Source: SZUA-444 sp965226565 (GTDB lineage: Bacteria; Bacillota; Clostridia; Oscillospirales; Ruminococcaceae). Taken from it: 64,000 nucleotides of DNA. The notes beneath the pieces were generated by a model, which had not been told where the DNA came from, did not search any database, and saw only the letters and a list, made by a program, of their open reading frames with translations. Of this stretch, positions 52,107 through 60,198 are shown one piece after another. The stretch is from assembly GCA_965226565.1 (NCBI GenBank), contig CBDDDI010000005.1:310001-374000 (forward strand), read 5' to 3'. Positions within the stretch are counted from its first letter, which is position 1. The number at the start of each line of letters is the position of its first letter. Both the position numbers and the translations under genes were made by a program.

Positions 52107-53360
52107 CTATTTATTAAACACTTCAGCTAAATACTTTGCATCAAGCATACAATCTTCAATTGAACAATACTTCCAACCACCATATCTACCAACACTATAA
52201 ATATTTTGATCAGATAACTTTTTAAAAATATGTTTTGTTTCCTTATTGGATTCTTTAGAAATATGAACATAAGCAGGATCCATAATAATAGAATTATACT
52301 TCATAAGTTTATGATCTGAAATCACATTCATCTTTTTCAAATTCTCTAATGTCAATTTTAACTGTTCTTCTATGTCTATATCTTCATTTTCTTTATAACC
52401 AATTTCTACATACATACTTAACTTATTTGAATCTAATATATTATCATAAAAACCAAGTCTATAAAAATTAATATCTTTTTGAGGAACATACAACCAATGC
52501 ATATCATCTATATATGATTTTTTATCAAAACCTAAATTAAATACTAATACTTTATTTGATGTCAAACAAGATAAACTAGTATCATTATAATTACAAATCT
52601 TCAAGAAATTTTTTAAAGAAATTGTATTGATCAAATATTCATAACTATATTCACCTTTTTCAGTATACACCTTTTTATTATCAATATCTATTCTTAATAC
52701 TCTATTATTATATTCTATATTTTGTGAAGGTATCTCTTTTAACAAAACATCAACATAAGCTTGAGCTCCTTTTTTAGGATATAAAAACTTTTGATTATAA
52801 GAAGAATTATCCGAAATCTTCATATTATTTATTATTTCCTTAAGATTAGCATAAGGAAAAAACCTACCCATAGCTTCAGAATCTAAATTATTCAAATCAC
52901 ATGCATACAACTTCTCATTATATGGTTTCAAAAACAAGTTAGTAATGCTTTCACCAAATTTTCCATATAACATATCTAAAAAACAATCATATTTTTCTTT
53001 TTCTGTCTTATTAAATAAATCATACAAACAATCAATAAACTCTTGTTTTGGTAATTGATGTATATTCTTCTGAAATGGAAAATCTATAAATCTATCATCA
53101 AAATATATTTTTGTATTTTTAGTTTTAGATACTATTTCATTTTCTGACATTTTTGATCGAAAAAATGCCTTTATTTCTTCATTATTAAAATGAAAAAAAT
53201 GACCTGCATAATCCCAAATATAATCGTCTATATAAAAAGTTTTACAAAAACCTCCTGCAGATTTACTAGACTCTAATATAAGAAAATCATCTTTAATATA
53301 ATTTGCAAAACCCAAGCCAGTAACTCCGGCTCCTATAACTAAATACTTAGTATGCTTCAT
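52107..53360 (-). CDS. FAD-dependent UDP-galactopyranose-mutase-like / amine-oxidase-fold protein
   Basis: 417 residues. N-terminal FAD motif YLVIGAGVTGLGFANYI with ESSKSAGG, then GHFFHFN (the UGM/PPOX 'GxH' region) and SRYGGWKYCSIE-like end where UGM and related enzymes bind FAD (here VGRYGGWKYCSIEDCMLDA). Annotated families would be NAD(P)-binding protoporphyrinogen-oxidase-like. In a polysaccharide cluster it may act as a sugar-ring mutase or oxidase; the exact substrate is open. Confidence 0.78.
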   Translation of the reverse strand: MKHTKYLVIGAGVTGLGFANYIKDDFLILESSKSAGGFCKTFYIDDYIWDYAGHFFHFNNEEIKAFFRSKMSENEIVSKTKNTKIYFDDRFIDFPFQKNIHQLPKQEFIDCLYDLFNKTEKEKYDCFLDMLYGKFGESITNLFLKPYNEKLYACDLNNLDSEAMGRFFPYANLKEIINNMKISDNSSYNQKFLYPKKGAQAYVDVLLKEIPSQNIEYNNRVLRIDIDNKKVYTEKGEYSYEYLINTISLKNFLKICNYNDTSLSCLTSNKVLVFNLGFDKKSYIDDMHWLYVPQKDINFYRLGFYDNILDSNKLSMYVEIGYKENEDIDIEEQLKLTLENLKKMNVISDHKLMKYNSIIMDPAYVHISKESNKETKHIFKKLSDQNIYSVGRYGGWKYCSIEDCMLDAKYLAEVFNK

Positions 53361-53374
53361 AATAACACTCCACT

Positions 53375-55846
53375 TTATAATTCTTGTAAATCACATCTTA
53401 AATCTTCTATACTTTCAGGAATTATAAAATTCTTTTTTACACAATAAGAATTTTTAACATCACTAAAAAGTTTATCATTTTGATTTATAATGTTTTTTAA
53501 TTGTTCATCAAATAGTTTATAAAGCAATATAACTTTAGGTTCTTTGTTATATATCATTTTAGGTGAAACTGAAGCAGTAGAATTAATACTTATTAATACT
53601 ACATCACTTAAACTTTTATCATTACAATATACTTCCCAAGGAATTCCATTGTTATCTAATACTTTATATCCATTATCAATATATTTCCCATCATTATTAG
53701 CTGGATGAAGTTTTATATAAATATTGTTTTTATTTACTACTTTAGATATCTCAGCTAAAATATTAATATTATTAATATCAATATCTTGTTGCTTTTTATA
53801 TGGTTGGTCAAAATAAATTATTTTACAATCATTAGGTATACTAATTTTTATTTTGTCCTCATTATCAAATATACTTTCAAAACCTTTTTCTTCATCTGTA
53901 ATAAGAGGAATCTCTCTTACATTATAACCTTTATTTAATTGCATATATTCAGGATGATATAACCAAACATTTATATTTTCGGAAATTGGGTTTTCATATC
54001 CAAACATACTAACAAGTTTTATTATTGTAGTCCTTTTTTTCTGAATATTTGTAGTATAATCGCCTATTCCTTCTTCATAGTAATTAAATATCAAATTATT
54101 ATTATTAATTTTTAAAAATGTATAATAATAATCATTTGCAAAATTAATACACGTAGAAAAAATTTGATCATAATATTTACTTTTTAAAAGTTTTATTGTT
54201 TCCATATCAGGATTCAAATAAGATTTAAAAAACTTAAATCTTCCTCTATTATTAAACGGTTCTTTTAAATAATAAACATTCTCAAAAACACTTAACTCAG
54301 AAATTCTATCAAAAATATTTTTATTATTTACTGCAAAATCTAGTATGTATAAATCACATTTTTTCTCATCAAATTGTGTTTTATTTATTTGAATACAATT
54401 TAATATTTGTAAAGGTGTAGCAGCAAAAAAAGCTACATCTTTTTTTTCGTTTTTTAATCCTTTATCAGATATATAATAGGCACATCCTATACATCCCCAA
54501 AAAACAAATGATGAAATAGTAGTACACAAAAATAAATCTTCTAAAAATATAGAATTTATAAATAATAATGATGCAATCATAAATGTTGCAAAAACTAAAT
54601 TAATATTTTTTTTACTTAATTTTTCTTTAAATAATAATCTTATAATTGTTTTCAAATAATTTATAGCCAAAATTATAAAAATAGCTAAACCTATAAATCC
54701 ACTTGAAACTAATAATCTAACTACACAACTACTCGTAACTCCAGTAGTAGCAATAGATTTACTATGAGGATTTTGTTGTAAAACATATAATCCAATATTT
54801 CTATCTCCAACACCAAATAATGGATTTGTTTTAATCATTGTTTTAATACTTAATATCCATGCAGGAATTCTTCCTGTAGAAATATCAGTGCCTGCATATG
54901 GAGTCCTATCTAAATCAACATTTAAATGTTCCGGTTCCTTAATTGTTTCTGTAGAATCTTTATATTCATTAACTATTTTATAATGAACAGCTGGAATTTT
55001 TTCTAACACCACTTTTGTTAATTTTATAGCTGGAAATAAAGAAATTAATAAAACAAGTATTACTGCATATAATTTTATTCGTTTGGAAAAATTTTTTCTA
55101 TCCTTATTATATCTTATTAATAAATATAATGCTAAATAAACTATTGCAAAACAAGCAGTAACCATACCACCTCTTGAATTAGTTAATACAAAATATATAA
55201 ATTGAATAACAAAATTTATTATTAGCAAAACCTTCAATAGTATATTTTGCTTTCTTTTTAAAGTAGAAAACAAATAACATGACATAACAACAGAAATCAA
55301 AGCAAAACCAGCTGACGCATTCGGTTCTCTGTACACTCCAAACAGTCTATTATCAAAAAAGCCTTGTTTTAGTATTGAATTACCTAAAATATAATTAAAT
55401 TTAATTTGACAAATATACAAAAATATACTGATAGCACTAGCTATAAATGTAAGCAATAAAAATTCTATAAATATTATTTTAATATATTTTAAAAACTTAT
55501 CATAATTTAGACTTCTAGATATACAACCAATAACTAAAATCAAAGTTGCAAACCAAAGCATTGTTTTTATATTTGAAAATATATTATATCTAAAATTCAT
55601 AATTATTGTAATAAAGTAACTACAATAAAAAACTAATATTATATTGTATGGTTTTTCAAATAAATGTATTTTTTTAAACCATAAATCCAACGCTAAAATT
55701 AAAAAGCCTACAGGCAAACAAAATGGTACAACCACTCTTACTACTTTTAATGTCATAGGAATTTGCATTAAAAACAATAACAATAAATAAATCATCGCAT
55801 AGCATAATTTAATTTTATCTCTATAATTACTCCATAAATTTTTCAA
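53375..55846 (-). CDS. fused O-antigen-type polymerase and sialyltransferase-like domain
   Basis: 823 residues, TTG start eight bases after GAGG. Residues 1 to about 455: 11-12 membrane helices with a Wzy/O-antigen-ligase periplasmic loop (TPYAGTDISTGRIPAWILSIK ... GVGDRNIGLYVLQQNPHS). Residues about 465-823: soluble domain opening VAFFAATPLQILNCIQIN, like GT52 sialyltransferases, with EEG at about 590 (YYEEGIGDY) and HP at about 712 (IKLHPANN). These D/E-D/E-G and HP motifs are the shared signature of bacterial sialyl- and polysialyltransferases. The fusion joins transfer of the sialic-type acid with chain polymerisation. No stop or frameshift at the junction. Confidence 0.85.
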   Translation of the reverse strand: MKNLWSNYRDKIKLCYAMIYLLLLFLMQIPMTLKVVRVVVPFCLPVGFLILALDLWFKKIHLFEKPYNIILVFYCSYFITIIMNFRYNIFSNIKTMLWFATLILVIGCISRSLNYDKFLKYIKIIFIEFLLLTFIASAISIFLYICQIKFNYILGNSILKQGFFDNRLFGVYREPNASAGFALISVVMSCYLFSTLKRKQNILLKVLLIINFVIQFIYFVLTNSRGGMVTACFAIVYLALYLLIRYNKDRKNFSKRIKLYAVILVLLISLFPAIKLTKVVLEKIPAVHYKIVNEYKDSTETIKEPEHLNVDLDRTPYAGTDISTGRIPAWILSIKTMIKTNPLFGVGDRNIGLYVLQQNPHSKSIATTGVTSSCVVRLLVSSGFIGLAIFIILAINYLKTIIRLLFKEKLSKKNINLVFATFMIASLLFINSIFLEDLFLCTTISSFVFWGCIGCAYYISDKGLKNEKKDVAFFAATPLQILNCIQINKTQFDEKKCDLYILDFAVNNKNIFDRISELSVFENVYYLKEPFNNRGRFKFFKSYLNPDMETIKLLKSKYYDQIFSTCINFANDYYYTFLKINNNNLIFNYYEEGIGDYTTNIQKKRTTIIKLVSMFGYENPISENINVWLYHPEYMQLNKGYNVREIPLITDEEKGFESIFDNEDKIKISIPNDCKIIYFDQPYKKQQDIDINNINILAEISKVVNKNNIYIKLHPANNDGKYIDNGYKVLDNNGIPWEVYCNDKSLSDVVLISINSTASVSPKMIYNKEPKVILLYKLFDEQLKNIINQNDKLFSDVKNSYCVKKNFIIPESIEDLRCDLQEL

Positions 55847-55870
55847 TATATCTACCTCTTAATATTACAT

Positions 55871-56878
55871 TTATTTTAAATTTGATTTAATTTTAATTAT
55901 AAATTTATATAATTTAGGCGATATTCTCATGTAATTCATTAATTTAAATACCTTTATTTTATTACTTACTTCATTAAAAATATTAATCTCATGATTTTTT
56001 AAATAGTTAGTAAATTCATCTGCATATTTTCTTCCTTGTAATTTATCACTATTATAAATATATGTAACACAATATATACATTTAGAAATAGAAACCAATG
56101 TTTTAAATACATACTGAGAATTATAATCATTTTTCAAATTTTGTCTTAAATTATTATGATATAAACTTAAAATTCTTTTAAATACTTTTTCAAAATCATA
56201 AATATTTTTTACTTGATTTTTAATATTCATACTTTGATTTTCTTGACCAAGATAGTAATAATAAACATTATTATTTAAAAATACTAAATCTTTTACTAAC
56301 AAAAATGGAATAATACAAAACTCATTATCAACATACCATGTTTTTTCTTGCAATTTAAAATTCAAAGTTTTAAGAATTTCAGTTTTAAATGTCAAAGTTG
56401 TCATATCAAAAATAACATTCTTATCAATAATTTCTTTAATTGGATATATATAATCATACTTAATATCTCTAAATTCAACTATTTCATCTTTAGTTTTGTC
56501 CGCAAAAACTCTTGTATAATTTGTTAATATTACATCAGTATTAATATTTTCCATCTTATTAACATAATCAACAAACTCATTTTTATCAAACCAATCATCA
56601 CTATCCAAAACTCTAAAATATTTACCTTTAGCAAGTTGCATTCCTAAATTAACACCTGATCCATGACCTCCATTATCTTTATCTACTATTTTTATAGAAT
56701 CAGGATATTTATCTTGATAGTAATGCCCTATTTTACTTGTGTCATCTTTTGATCCATCATTAATTATAATTATTTCTAATTTATCAATTATAGTATCATC
56801 TATTAAAGAATTAATACACTTTGATAATGTGTTTTCTGAATTATAAGATGGAACTGCTATTGTCAATACTTTATTCAT
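55871..56878 (-). CDS. family 2 glycosyltransferase
   Basis: 335 residues from ATG 56878 (AAAGGCTG upstream); 22 residues upstream in frame are rejected. GT-A fold: TIAVPSYNSENTLSKCINSL, EIIIINDGSKDDT, GHGSGVNLGMQLAKGKYFRVLDSDDWF (DxD as DSDD), and YVDNEFCIIPFLL. Overlaps the preceding gene by eight bases. Builds the repeat unit on its lipid carrier; sugar unknown. Confidence 0.92.
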   Translation of the reverse strand: MNKVLTIAVPSYNSENTLSKCINSLIDDTIIDKLEIIIINDGSKDDTSKIGHYYQDKYPDSIKIVDKDNGGHGSGVNLGMQLAKGKYFRVLDSDDWFDKNEFVDYVNKMENINTDVILTNYTRVFADKTKDEIVEFRDIKYDYIYPIKEIIDKNVIFDMTTLTFKTEILKTLNFKLQEKTWYVDNEFCIIPFLLVKDLVFLNNNVYYYYLGQENQSMNIKNQVKNIYDFEKVFKRILSLYHNNLRQNLKNDYNSQYVFKTLVSISKCIYCVTYIYNSDKLQGRKYADEFTNYLKNHEINIFNEVSNKIKVFKLMNYMRISPKLYKFIIKIKSNLK

Positions 56879-57701
56879 CTTCAGCCTTTCTTTTATCTTG
56901 ATTATCATAATAAGATAATATATTTTTTTCTGATTTAATACCACTTAACATAGTTTTTAAAGAATCTTTTTTACTTTGTTTAGCTTTTGGTGCAAATTTA
57001 AGATAGAAATAGATCCATGAAACATATTTAGCCTTAGGAAAAAGCGCTGAACTTAATACACTCTTATCAAACAAAAACTTATCATTTATTCCAGTAAACC
57101 AAGTTGAAGTTTGTTGATCAACTTCAGCAATTATTTCTGGAATATAATATATTTTACATTTTTTTCTTAATGCATCTCTCAAAAACAATGAATCTTCTCC
57201 ACAACTATATATCGATCCTCCACCATAAAGTTCGCTAAAACTTAATCTTTTATGTTGCAAAGATTTTTTCTTAATTGAAATCTGAACTGTACCATATCTA
57301 CCAAAATTATGAATTCTTACTCTTGATGCTTTAGAATTGTTTTCTTCTTCTAATCCAGCATTTTTTATATTACAATTAAAAATTATTATATCAGCATCTG
57401 GATGTCTACCATAAGCATTTTCAATCACTGTTTGATAACCATCTATGTATTTCATATCGTCATCAGCAAATAATACAACATCTGTATCTTCATAAGAAGC
57501 ACACAATGCTGTATTTCTGTTCTTACCAACTCCTCTATACGGAGTTGTTATCATTAAACGTTTTTTATTATCTTTATTATCATTTAAAATATTAAAACCA
57601 TTATTTTGATTTCCAATTACAATATTTGTTTGAATATTCATTGAATCTAAAAAATCAAAATTTTCTCTATTCATTGTTGCCAATGATATCTCAACATTCA
57701 T
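56871..57701 (-). CDS. GT-A-type glycosyltransferase (family 2-like)
   Basis: 276 residues. Divergent member: acceptor-side TTPYRGVGKNRNTALCAS, metal motif VVLFADDDMKYIDG, and GGGSIYSCGEDSLFLRDALRKKC as the acceptor loop. AGGTGG precedes the ATG. Second glycosyltransferase of the operon. Confidence 0.85.
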   Translation of the reverse strand: MNVEISLATMNRENFDFLDSMNIQTNIVIGNQNNGFNILNDNKDNKKRLMITTPYRGVGKNRNTALCASYEDTDVVLFADDDMKYIDGYQTVIENAYGRHPDADIIIFNCNIKNAGLEEENNSKASRVRIHNFGRYGTVQISIKKKSLQHKRLSFSELYGGGSIYSCGEDSLFLRDALRKKCKIYYIPEIIAEVDQQTSTWFTGINDKFLFDKSVLSSALFPKAKYVSWIYFYLKFAPKAKQSKKDSLKTMLSGIKSEKNILSYYDNQDKRKAEDE

Positions 57702-57722
57702 TAAATAACCACCTAAATAACT

Positions 57723-58550
57723 TTATTTTCTTATAAGCTTTTTATATATTATTTTTCTCAGTCTGTTTGGAACAACTGTTATAACAATTTGTGCAGAAAC
57801 AGGAATTAGAAAATCTATAAAATTAGAAAAATTATTTTTATATAAAATCCATCTTACTTTAGTAAATGACTTAAGCTGCAAAATTGTACCTCTTCTTTTA
57901 ATAGCATCATCATTTAATCTATAATCAACTAATACATTATCTAAATTAATAGCTTTATAATTATTTCTAAGCATTCTAGTATAAAGTTCATAATCTTCAC
58001 ATCTAGTTAAATTAGAATATCCTCCAACATCCAATACAGCATTTTTTTTATACATGACAGTCTGGTTATTAAAAGGCATTCTTCTTTTAGCATATTTAAG
58101 TATTTGATTATACTCTATAGGAACCTTTCTAACACTAAAAGAATCTGAAACATCACCAATAAATTCAGAAATATGCCCACCAACAATTGCCAAATCATTA
58201 TCATTAATAAAACAATTTACCTGTTTTTCACATCTATCTAATCTAGATATATCATCTGAATCCATTTTTGCTACTAAATTATTTGTACATTTTTTAAGTC
58301 CAATATTTGCAGCTTTACCTATACCTACATTCTCTTTTAATCTAATAATTTTAAATAAATTAGGATGTCTGCTAATATAATCCTCAATGACATTATCTAA
58401 CTCTTTAGTTAGAGGTCCATCACAAACTATAACAAATTCATTAGTAACTTTAGTTTGATTAAGCATACTCTCAATACTTTGTATCAAATAATCTGGTTTT
58501 TCTTTATAATAAACGGACATCAAAACTGAATAGTTTACATTATTAGTCAT
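57723..58550 (-). CDS. family 2 glycosyltransferase, first gene of the polysaccharide operon
   Basis: 275 residues. YSVLMSVYYKEKPDYLIQSIESML opening, EFVIVCDGPL, NVGIGKAANIGLKKCTNNLVAKMDSDDIS (DxD) and CEDYELYTRML acceptor loop, as in AmsE-like transferases. GGAG precedes the ATG by five to seven bases. Upstream lie about 500 bases with two promoter candidates. Confidence 0.92.
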   Translation of the reverse strand: MTNNVNYSVLMSVYYKEKPDYLIQSIESMLNQTKVTNEFVIVCDGPLTKELDNVIEDYISRHPNLFKIIRLKENVGIGKAANIGLKKCTNNLVAKMDSDDISRLDRCEKQVNCFINDNDLAIVGGHISEFIGDVSDSFSVRKVPIEYNQILKYAKRRMPFNNQTVMYKKNAVLDVGGYSNLTRCEDYELYTRMLRNNYKAINLDNVLVDYRLNDDAIKRRGTILQLKSFTKVRWILYKNNFSNFIDFLIPVSAQIVITVVPNRLRKIIYKKLIRK

Positions 58551-58639
58551 ACCTATACTCCATTTTAATTCTAATTTTTATTAATCACTTGATCCTTTAT
58601 TTATAAATTTGATATATCTTAAAAGATCTCCCATTTTCT

Positions 58640-58668
58640 TTTATATATTATGTTATAATTACTCTCAA
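58640..58668 (-). promoter_or_regulatory. possible proximal promoter of the polysaccharide operon
   Basis: Minus strand: -35 TTGAGA (58668-58663), 17 bases, -10 TATAAA (58645-58640), giving a leader of about 80 bases. In such AT-rich DNA chance matches are common. Confidence 0.4.
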
Positions 58669-58851
58669 TATATTTTGCATACTGTTAATTAAATAGCTTT
58701 ATAAAAACAAATAAGCACTCATATATTTGTCAATAAAATCTTGAAATTAAGCACCTTTAACTTTTCACAGCTACAACAAATTATACTATAAATATACTGA
58801 ATTGTCAATGTTTACAGTTACATTGATATGTTAAAAATAGTATCATTTTAC

Positions 58852-58891
58852 ATTATAATATAACTGCAATTTCAAATTAAATAATCTTAAT
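58852..58891 (-). promoter_or_regulatory. shared ATTAAGA-N4-TTAAT promoter element, polysaccharide operon copy
   Basis: Minus strand: ATTAAGA (58891-58885), four bases, TTAAT (58880-58876), 18 bases, -10 TATAAT (58857-58852). Over 32 bases it matches the copy at 47663-47694 at 28 positions. It would drive the polysaccharide operon with a leader of roughly 300 bases. Confidence 0.5.
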
Positions 58892-59021
58892 ATTTCTAAA
58901 TTTTAAAAACAAAAATAGTATTTCCTAACTTTTTAAAATTAAGAAATACATATATTTAAAACTATATTTTATTTACAAACTTTTGACATCAAGCATACAC
59001 ACTCCACATAAAACGATATAA

Positions 59022-59361
59022 CAAATGGTGAAAGAATAAAAGCATTGAGAAAAGAGCAAGGTCTAACACAGACATGACTTACTGAAACGCTGAATATTAC
59101 CAAAGGTACTGTTTCTACATAGGCAACAGAGAGCTGAACTCCTAATTTTGATACTTTAGAAGATATGTGTGAATTGTTCCATGTCAGCCTCTGAATTATC
59201 TGATAGTTAGTTCCTATGACAAAACACCAAAAATAATGACAGAGATTAAGATGGATAATTTGGCACTAGATACCGTTAAGTAAGATTTATCAAAATATGC
59301 ATTAAAGTATTGCAGACTCGATCAATACGGTAGAACAGCTACTTATCGAGAATCAAAATAA
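59022..59361 (+). pseudogene. decayed XRE-family regulator
   Basis: Reading from 59022 gives a recognisable Cro/C1 helix-turn-helix (GERIKALRKEQGLTQT, LTETLNITKGTVST, FDTLEDMCELFHVS) but with in-frame TGA and TAG stops, one of them where the conserved Trp of the family stands, and a one-base shift before LNYLI near 59190. The C-terminal piece (KYALKYCRLDQYGRT) is still visible near 59300. Clearly inactive. Confidence 0.8.
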
Positions 59362-59730
59362 AAATAAACAACTAATATGGATAAAACAAAAGGAAAAACT
59401 TCTGTGATTTGTCTCCTTTACCTTTCCCACATATGTGTTGCATATGAACCATTGTCGCAATCAACAGGGAGTCAGTCACTGCCAATGAAGTTATTGCCTA
59501 GTCAGGATAGCTTTTGTTAACAATCATTACCTTTTTCTCCTTTCCAGCAAACATAAAAAAGCGTCCACCTCTAATTTCCACTAGGATGAACGCTCAGTTT
59601 GAGCAAATTTATTTTTGATTTTTTATAAAATGGTGTGACATAACCATAACTAACCAAATTCCAATCAAGTATAATTTAAAATAGGATTTAAGTCTCGCGT
59701 AAATATTGAAATTGAGAATTAAGACAAAAC
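59362..59730. other. gene-poor stretch with remnant DNA
   Basis: No intact gene. A 47-codon open frame (59377-59520) has no ribosome-binding site and no recognisable product. A minus-strand hairpin (next entry) and base composition less AT-rich than the surroundings suggest leftovers of mobile or transferred DNA. Confidence 0.5.
59555..59594 (-). terminator. orphan minus-strand terminator
   Basis: 10-bp stem (AGCGTTCATC / GGTGGACGCT with G-T pairs) followed by a run of T on the minus strand. About 600 bases beyond the BtrH-like gene; it may belong to a gene that is now lost. Confidence 0.65.
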
Positions 59731-59775
59731 AAGCACCATACATTGATTAATTTCAATATAGGGTGCTTTATTTTT
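59731..59775. terminator. orphan hairpin terminator
   Basis: Outer stem AAGCACC / GGTGCTT (59731-59737 and 59762-59768), inner stem CATTGA / TCAATA with one mismatch, then TTTATTTTT-like tail on the plus strand. No intact gene precedes it. Confidence 0.65.
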
Positions 59776-59802
59776 ATATATTTGGAATTTTCAACTTAAA
59801 TA

Positions 59803-60196
59803 TTTTATTCACTTTTACACAAAATTTGTTAGTGTCTCAAGAAAGGTTTGTCTTTATCACTATACATCTTTTGATGGAGCTAAACTTAGATTATTTAAGT
59901 ATATTGAAAGTTTTTATAACAGAAATCATATTCATTCTGCCATTAATTTTTTAACAACTTGCTTGCGAAAATATGTTACTAAATTGTTAGTGTTCATTTT
60001 TTCGTGTTTAATATATTGACTATAAACCAATATATTAATTCTATATCAACTATTCCTGATAATAAGAAAAATGTAGCAAATAAATAATTTAGTGGTTTTC
60101 CATAAAAAATACTTTTTTTAAATTTGAATTTATTATCTTAATTCTTATCTGAAAGAAGTATCTTATTCATTTTCACACAAAATTTATTAGGATCTC
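59803..60196. repeat. imperfect 36-base direct repeat flanking the IS3 remnant
   Basis: Copies at 59803-59838 and 60161-60196 agree at 30 of 36 positions (core ACACAAAATTT). They bracket the IS3-family transposase fragment. The second copy ends just before the stop of the BtrH-like gene. Confidence 0.5.
59849..59960 (+). mobile_element. IS3-family transposase (OrfB) C-terminal fragment
   Basis: One frame reads SFDGAKLRLFKYIESFYN then RNHIHSAINFLT, the well-known C-terminal part of the IS3-family DDE transposase (YI..FYNxxRxHSAL..LTP). The catalytic core is missing and the frame runs into nonsense. A shorter open frame in another phase over the same bases is a shadow. Confidence 0.75.
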
Positions 60197-60198
60197 CA

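Noticed and set aside
59022..59361. Stop-codon recoding in the XRE-like frame
   Set aside because: Besides TGA and TAG stops there is a frameshift, so simple decay explains it; other genes in the window use all three stops normally.
59377..59520. 47-codon open frame in the scar region
   Set aside because: No Shine-Dalgarno, odd residue composition, surrounded by decayed DNA; not supported as a gene.
59763..59954. 63-codon open frame on the plus strand
   Set aside because: It is out of phase with the IS3 transposase fragment on the same bases and has no recognisable product.
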